From Acanthosoma haemorrhoidale (lineage: Eukaryota > Arthropoda > Insecta > Hemiptera > Acanthosomatidae), in the NCBI GenBank assembly GCA_930367205.1, contig OV884015.1:81272841-81336840 (forward strand): a DNA stretch of 64,000 nt. The letters run 5' to 3'. The notes under the pieces were generated by a model. That model saw only the letters and a program-made list of their open reading frames with translations, did no database searches and was not told the DNA's origin. Positions 57,650-64,000 of the stretch are shown here, one piece after another; position 1 is the stretch's first letter; each line of letters opens with the position of its first letter. The position numbers and the translations under genes were made by a program.

Positions 57650-57677
<28 letters not shown>
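57465..57677 (+). repeat. family C retroelement 3' end with poly-A
   Basis: GGTAGACTCTCACTACCTTC, CACCCGCCTCCTTTAGGCAT, GGGGGACTCCCCTTAGTG and AGTTTGAGAGCTAAG, then a run of about 27 A. It is the near-identical inverted counterpart of 4875-5072. The long uninterrupted A tail implies a fairly young insertion. The 5' limit matches that of the other copy within a few bases, which favours a short SINE-like unit of about 185 bases over a random truncation. Confidence 0.7.
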
Positions 57678-57680
<3 letters not shown>

Positions 57681-57735
57681 ATAAGTTGCAAAATCATATA
57701 GTATAGGAGGGCAAGAAATCTCACCAGCTTTCTCA

Positions 57736-58143
57736 ATGTACTGTCTGGGTATAAAAATGGATAGGCATCTCCATTTCTTTACTCATTTTAGTAATAAAAT
57801 AGAAAAAATCAGACACCGGTCTTACCAACTTTCGCACTTGCTAACTTCACCCAACCTGTCGCTTTGTCTCAAACTGCTGCTGCATAAATGTGTCCTCCGG
57901 CCAGCTCTGCTGTACGGTGCCCCGCTATTTACCCACTTGACTGACAATACAGCAAAATGTCCCCAACATTTCCAGAATGGGATCATGCCAAAAGTGGTCC
58001 GACATTCCTCTCTTGAGAGGTTAAAGAACGCTGACCTGCACCCGTTGCTTGGTGTGCCGTACCGACGGGGTGAGTTCATCCGCCGGAGACACATCAAGTT
58101 TTTTGACTCGTTGCAGCACCTAGCCAACCCAGTGTTTAACTAG
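57736..58143 (+). pseudogene. family A2 ORF2 C-terminal fragment, open 135 codons
   Basis: The frame reads CLGIKMDRHLHFFTHFSNKI, LLTSPNLSLCLKLLLHKC, VLRPALLYGAPLFTHLTDNT, QNGIMPKVVRHSSLERLKNA and HIKFFDSLQHLANPVFN, then a stop that is the natural end of ORF2 in this family (the copies at 22.5 and 38.5 kb end at the same words). It starts after the catalytic RT box, so it has no activity, but it is the cleanest A2 coding stretch here. Confidence 0.8.
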
Positions 58144-58325
58144 GACCCCACCACCCCTCCCACATCGATGACAACAACAGACTGTCGGGGAAAAATTACG
58201 TTACGAATTAGTATGTAAGTTACTTTTAAGTTTGATCAAAAAGGTTAGCCTCCATTGCTTTATTAGTCAGTTCAGTTCAGTCACGTATAATGTGTATCAT
58301 TATACTTGTTTATTACATTAAATAA

Positions 58326-58532
58326 TTTTCATAAAATAACAGCCTTCAGTGGACTCTCACCACTGCACCACAACATTTCCACCTCTACCAAGGCTTCCCA
58401 CAATCCTTAATTCCCTCACTCCACCTTCAAACAGGTACTCCTAGTAAAAGGATCCGCTCACCCCAAATAAATTCCCTTTATTTTTCCCTTATCTATAATC
58501 TTAAAAATTTGAGAGCCGAGAAAAAAAAAAAA
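58326..58532 (+). mobile_element. family C insertion inside family A2
   Basis: ACTCTCACCACTGCACCACA, CCTTCAAACAGGTACTCC, CACCCCAAATAAATTCCC and AATTTGAGAGCCGAG, then A12. It is a divergent copy of 57465-57677, placed exactly where the A2 3' UTR is interrupted after ATAAAATAAC. Confidence 0.7.
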
Positions 58533-58654
58533 CCTGTATATAATGTAGCGACGCTACAGGAAATACAAAAATAAATTGTAAATAGATTCACCTGAGGATC
58601 TATAGTTGTATACAATTAATTGTACATTTAAAGGGGCTATGAAGGAAAAAACAA

Positions 58655-60310
58655 AATGGTTATAACTTTATATGTATTTCCAAAGGTACAGTTTAGTTCA
58701 TAATTGATATTAAAATTTTTTGGTCGATATAAAAAAATTATTTGATCTAAAATTGGAAAATCGTTTGGAAACCTATCCTCAGATCATCAAGCTTAAGCTA
58801 GTAACGATTTGAGGTATCTCTCGCATACTGTCGTGATCCATATCCTAACTGTTGGTTTTTCGATAAAGGTTATATTCTTTATTAATATCGTACCAGTATT
58901 TTTCAGATCACATAACTGAAAACAAGTATTTTATCTTTTGTCTTGCACAATAAGGTCAACTTTGCCGGTGACAAGAAGAAAACCCCACTAAGATAAGGTA
59001 ACCATGCAAACAAACATGGTTCTTTGTTGGCCGACTAGTTGGCTCTTTGCCTTCAATTGCACCGTTCTTCGCCCTGCTTTTGAACTTTAACTGCCGACCA
59101 CGACCTTCTGATTTTCTTATTGAGCATACGTAAACTTGAATCTAAAAGTAAATCCTAATTAAATTGGAATTTTATGAATATTTAGGAGATGTCCCTTCTA
59201 TTATATATACTAAGTATCAGATAAATTACTCCCTAGAATTTTGAGATCATAAGTTCATTATCTAGTACCTAACACGAGAAAGCCCATAGTTATAGATACC
59301 ATTTTGTTTACGCGATTTGATTGTTAATCAGTATTACTATGTTAAGTAAATGAAACGTTGGTCCCAGATGAAAAAAAAACAAAAATATGTTAACTGCTAC
59401 AAACCTTAATGCAAGAAAGGGCAGATGTCTTGTTAAGAAACGGCCACCTTATGTATATATTTTTTAGAGCAATTCGGAAGACTTCCTGAATCTATTTACA
59501 TAGGTGTCTAATTAACATGTTAATCTATTAGGACATGTTACCAAAGATCAGATTGGTCAATAACCACTCAACAAATGTTTGAGTTCAACAAAACCCTGTT
59601 CCATAATTATACTCACGATTTTCCGGAGCGTGATATTTTGTCAACAAAATTTGATGAGTTGCATCCACTGCCGTCCATTACTCAATTTAAATTAAAAGCT
59701 TCTTTTACGAACTAACATTATGGTTTTTAAAATTGACTTTACGATTAAATTCTGGAAGAAAACACTCTAGAAAAATTACTAGCCAACTTTCACCGGTTGA
59801 AATGGATGCAGAAAAGTTACCCAGAACACTACTTACAAAGATTATTATGGAATCGTGCAGGAAATTTCTCGTTGATTGAAAAGTAAACATAGGTTATTTA
59901 AGACCATTATTCGTCCACTTAAGCTGACACAGACCATTTTACAAGCGTTTTGACAACAATTACAGGCTAATCTTTTAAGAAACTGCCACACCAACTATAC
60001 AAATCTTTGCGTGAAGATCTTCAAACCATCACCAGTGGTTGGAAACAAGTAAATTCACATAAAAAACGAATTCCCCACCTTGCACGAGCGCCTGTACAAC
60101 TTTCAGTAAGATACAACTCTAAGCTGGCAAGATCATCCGGAACACAGCGTTTATATCGGAGAAGTCGCCACCATCAGAATGCATTCTCTAGCAATATACA
60201 GAACCCATGGAATCTAAATGTGTTCACGTTTGCATAAAAAAATTCTAAGCTTGTATATATATATATTTTTTAACTTGGAACTCTGTTCTTATTGTATGTT
60301 TGTTTTTTCT
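58655..60310. other. AT-rich sequence, no gene supported
   Basis: A plus-strand 76-codon frame (60007-60237) is rich in Arg, Ser and Gln and GC-richer than its surroundings, ending in NPWNLNVFTFA. I cannot assign it to a family. Broken frames around 59550-60000 may belong to the same decayed unit. Confidence 0.35.
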
Positions 60311-60314
60311 TTCC

Positions 60315-60493
60315 AGTCACGTAAAATGTTTATCAATATACTTGTTTATTCCATTATATATTTTTTATAAAATATCAAAACCTGAATATAACGTAGAGAC
60401 GCTGCAGGAAATACAAAAATAATCTGTAAATAGATTCGCCTGAGGATCTATAATTGGCTGGAAATTTAAAGGGCTATGGAGAAAAAAAAAAAA
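60315..60493 (+). mobile_element. family A2 3' tail only
   Basis: CCAGTCACGTAAAATGTTTA, ACTTGTTTATTCCATTATAT, GCAGGAAATACAAAAATAAT, GATTCGCCTGAGGATCTATA and AAAGGGCTATGGAG, then A12. A 5'-truncated insertion of about 180 bases. Confidence 0.75.
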
Positions 60494-62127
60494 CCTCTAA
60501 TCTTTGCTACTTTCCGTTTTATCAATCCGTTTTAGCAAATTTCAGTATCATATGTGAATGATGCAACCTCTGAACACAGGATAAAACTGTCTAATGATCA
60601 CCGGATGAAAAAAATCTTAATATAAAATTATTATATAATATAACATCATACTCGTGTTTCATTAGACGTATGTGTGTGAAGCAAATCGATTATAAAAAGA
60701 GAAAAATATCCGATGTCCTTGCTGAGGCGGAAGCCTGATACAAGGACTGCGATAACAGTCCAACAAAAATAACATATTTTCCACTAATATGTGAATATTT
60801 GTATGATCTCTCTGATTACATCTATAATTTCTATTATTCTTAAGCGAAGGTAGCAACAAAATCTACGTGGTAGTAAATGTTTGTAGTAGTAGGATGTCTG
60901 ATTTTCTATCTGAGTATTGATTTTGGTTTCAGTTTTCTTTTTTTTAAATATTTTGTAGGGTAATGCAAGTTACTATCGGGTTTTCTTTTTTTCAACATGC
61001 ATATTCAGTTATATTATGACTTACAAAAATTCACATTTGAGGTATTTTTTATGGCTCTTATAGATAATTGTATTTCCTTTCACAAGGATTACATAAAGGT
61101 AATATAACCTTAATTAGGTAATAACTAAACTGGACTGCCTTGGTTCGACTCTGCAGACGAATTTCATAAATCTGCTACTTTTGACTGTTCTTTTCTTATC
61201 CACAAACCTTTGGAAGTCTATTGCCAACGATATTCGTCATTCATCAACGCTCTCAATCTAACAATTCATTATTTATTTTTTAGTTTTATTCCTTTCCTAT
61301 CTTCATATATCCTTTCACGCTCTTTTCCTTTTTGTAATAATTCCTCCATTTTCATTATTTTCTTTTTTGCCTTTGCCGGCAATTATCAGTCCTCTACTGA
61401 TTTACGTTGTTTTTTTATTCGATGTTATACTGTTGGTTCATTGTGGCCATCAAATATGTTCATAGCTCCTTTATTATTTATAATTTAATCATATCGATGT
61501 AATTTATTTTCTTTGTTAGTTGGTTAGGCATACTTATTTGTCCTTTTCGTTTTGCTTAGTGGACAATATAAAGTGCTTTTGTTTTTCATTCAATTTAATC
61601 TGTGATCAATAATATAACAATGATCAGAAACATCTCAGGGTTACGCACATCACCATAGTATCATTCTACTTCTATTTTGTATGTTATGCTGTTACTTGGC
61701 ATACTGAGTACAATTAAAAAGACCTTGCTATCATCTATCCCATCCATACAGTGGAGTGGAATAGGAGGCAAGTGGAGTTAAATTGCAGGTCAGATGCGAG
61801 TTGAATAATAGCAGCCCGAAACAAGCTTAATGAACAAGACGCAATTTTGCCTGATTCGTATTGTCATGGAATTATACACCTATTCCTTCTATGAAACGTG
61901 TTTTATCCTTTAAAAATAACAAAAAAATGTATAGCTGTTATTTTTACTAAATCTCACTGCCCATGCGAGTTCTATAATTCCATCAAAAGTTGATTTAAAA
62001 CTCAGAGTCGTCAATCTCTTAATAAAATTGACCTTAGAGAACGATTTCATTTCTATATTTTTCACGCACTCGTCAATTTAAATCTCTTTTCTGTATTTTT
62101 ATGCTATGCAAAGAATTTATTCTTTAC
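60494..62127. other. AT-rich sequence, no gene supported
   Basis: A plus-strand 92-codon frame (61210-61488) is dominated by Phe, Ile and Ser in a T-rich region and is most likely chance. Confidence 0.4.
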
Positions 62128-62443
62128 TATGACCCCACCCCACCCCTCCCGCATCGATGGCAACAGACTGTCGGGAAAAATTAGGTTAAGAAAGAGTATG
62201 TAAGTTAGTTTTAAGTTTGATCAAAAAGGTGAACCCCATCACCTTTATTAGTCAGTTTAGTCCAGTCACGTATAATGTATATTATTTTACTTGTTTATTC
62301 CATTATATAAATTTTATAAAATAACAAAACTATAATGTAGCGACGCTACAGGAAATACAAAAATAATTTGTAAATGGATTCGCCTGAGGATCCATAATTG
62401 TATAGAATTATCTGTAAATTTAAAGGGGCTATGGGGAAAAAAA
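62128..62443 (+). mobile_element. family A2 3' UTR, uninterrupted
   Basis: Starts in CTATGACCCCACCCC just after the ORF2 stop and continues through CATCGATGGCAACAGACTGT, AGGTGAACCCCATCACCTTT, TAATGTAGCGACGCTACAGG and GATTCGCCTGAGGATCCATA to an A-rich end. As the only continuous 3' UTR it is the reference for reading the nested copy at 58 kb and the embedded tails at 23.98 and 31.45 kb. Confidence 0.8.
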
Positions 62444-62449
62444 TCTCCA

Positions 62450-64000
62450 CAAATCTTTGAATAATATTTATTAATAATTAAATCTTCCATGTCCCTGTTT
62501 ACGTTCGAGCTGGGGAATTTATTACAGATAAGATATTGCATGTTTCATAAAACTGCAATCTGCTATCCTCTTTTTTTAAAACTTGTATTTCCTTATTTAT
62601 TTAAATAAATTATTTCCCAGCACAAAAGGAGAACCTCTAGAAAGAAAAAAAAGCAAGAAACATTCGTCTCACGCCTTTCTGTCTGTTGGTTCTATAGTAG
62701 TCAAAGTCAAAAATTATATAATCAAAAAATTCCACTCTTCGAAGTGCACTGATTAGTTGCTGGTTAAAATACAACACCTGAAAGTATGAAAACAAAAATA
62801 AAACATTATTAAACATAAATTAAAACACAAGATATCTCAATTCCGGAGACAGCCAACGTAATCACCCGTTAACACCGGACGGGGTACTATCATGATCAGG
62901 CAGTCATCGAGCAATTATTATTTTTAAAATTGATTAAAACAAGGTTTGTCTGTCTACAGATTGTTTTTTATCATAGCTATAATATTCCGGAGAAACACTC
63001 AGGTCCATATGGTTTAAGCCATCGAATGCGTTAGGATCATTATAAAAAAACTATGGGCAAACTAAACTTATTTAATCAATTGTTAAGGTTCCACTCACTC
63101 CGGCATATAATACAAAGAGAACTATTTTTTTTTGTTTCCTAGGTGGAGATTGAACATGTCTGTTGGAGCAAGAAAAACATTTTTTTAAGTAATAAAATAA
63201 AAAAGATTTAATTTGATTTGATTATGTTATTTATTATTTTTTTAAATTATGGTATGTTTAAGTGGTTCGATTGTAATTTATTCAATAATATTATAAATAA
63301 TTAATAATGCTTTGTATTTGTATAATTCTATAAGCCTGAGATTCATCTCAATTTACAATAAAACATTGCATTAGTAAATAATCTACTTTAACAGTATTGC
63401 ACTTTATACTCTCTGAAACATTCTGAATACTGCATAAGGAATCATTAGTAAATGTTACTCAGTGATTTATGAAAGTATTTGTGAAGCTTGAAATGGCGTA
63501 AATGTTAGTTGCAATCATTTTTTTTTAGAAGAGATTTATAAGGTTTGATTTTCTGTTCTGTGATTATATATTTTTAACTTTGTTACATATTCAATCCCTA
63601 ATGATATCTTTTAAAAAATTAAAAATATTACAATTATTATTATCATCGTCCAGTTAAATAAATTATAGTGGGAGTACGAGTTTGTTTACGTGGAAGGAAT
63701 AAAGAGTACAAGCGCATTGTTGCCTTATCGCTTAGATCGATTCCGAATTAGTGAGTCCACGGCTAGTGTTTGCCAACGGCGGTTTTTCCGGGTGCTATCG
63801 TCAAAGACATATCGACGTTCTTCTGAATTCATCTACAACATAGATGCCACGACCCAGGCGGCCCAGGGTTCAGACATTTAATATTCCATCTCAGTTATGA
63901 CGACCACGGCACCCAGACCTCATTATTGTTGGTAAAAAACACACAATTTTTTTTCTAGTGGACAAAAATAATTGATAATTAATGCTCCACCCCCCATTTG
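62450..64000. other. AT-rich sequence, GC-richer island at 63660-63880
   Basis: From 63660 to about 63900 the sequence is GC-richer than its surroundings. It contains a 63-codon open stretch whose frame has no ATG at its left end (MEGIKSTSALLPYRL would start on GTG). It has many Arg and Ser codons and no domain I recognise. It could be part of an exon or an old repeat. The rest is AT-rich without features. Confidence 0.3.

Larger units (their letters stand above)
57720..58651 (+). mobile_element. family A2 Jockey-like element with nested family C insertion
   Basis: Plus strand. The RT C-terminal frame 57736-58143 is followed by a 3' UTR (CATCGATGACAACAACAGAC, AGTATGTAAGTTACTTTTAA, CAGTCACGTATAATG) up to about 58325. 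It resumes at 58533 with the terminal segment TAATGTAGCGACGCTACAGG to AAAGGGGCTATGAAGG and an A-rich end. Comparison with 62128-62443, where the UTR is continuous, shows that 58326-58532 is an insertion. Confidence 0.85.

Overview
The window is an AT-rich animal nuclear sequence, most likely from an arthropod genome (insect or crustacean; I cannot place it more precisely). Evidence for this is the low GC, long homopolymer and CT tracts, the lack of operons and of dense ORFs, and a repeat content of Jockey-like non-LTR retrotransposons, Tc1/mariner and hAT DNA transposons. I see no rRNA or tRNA gene, no CRISPR array and no host protein gene I could name. Almost everything recognisable is a transposable element, and nearly all are broken.

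Layout. 0.6-2.3 kb: stacked 3' ends and a reverse transcriptase (RT) relic of a Jockey-like element (family A1, minus strand). 2.84-3.50 kb: an internally deleted Tc1/mariner-type transposon with both terminal inverted repeats and a TA duplication. 4.9-17.7 kb: fragments of a second Jockey-like family (family B) at 5.2, 10.1, 13.5-15.7 and 16.7-17.7 kb, separated by AT-rich DNA. 22.2-24.1 kb: a family A2 fragment abutting a family B copy that carries endonuclease sequence. 25.1 kb: a long CT microsatellite. 25.9 kb: a third Jockey-like fragment. 27.4 kb: a tRNA-like SINE head. 28.1-34 kb: the most complete family B copy (29.4-31.7 kb) surrounded by small dispersed repeats. 35.4-36.6 kb: a mariner with only a few lesions. 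38.4 kb: another A2 tail. 43.4 kb: a hAT-type MITE. 44.65-45.20 kb: a foldback element. 51.49-54.00 kb: a complete hAT transposon with an uninterrupted 601-codon transposase, the only intact protein gene in the window. 55.4-56.2 kb: a Tc1-like relic. 57.5-62.4 kb: three family A2 3' ends, one with another retroelement nested inside.

How the parts relate. The non-LTR copies are mostly 5'-truncated and end in A tracts, as expected from target-primed reverse transcription. Nesting gives a relative order: family C inserted into A2, and an A2 tail sits in reverse orientation between ORF1 and ORF2 in two family B copies. The hAT element, with a perfect 8-bp duplication and an open frame, looks like the youngest insertion. 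A recurring hairpin-plus-GAAAGC motif at six places is the most unusual signal outside standard transposon annotation.
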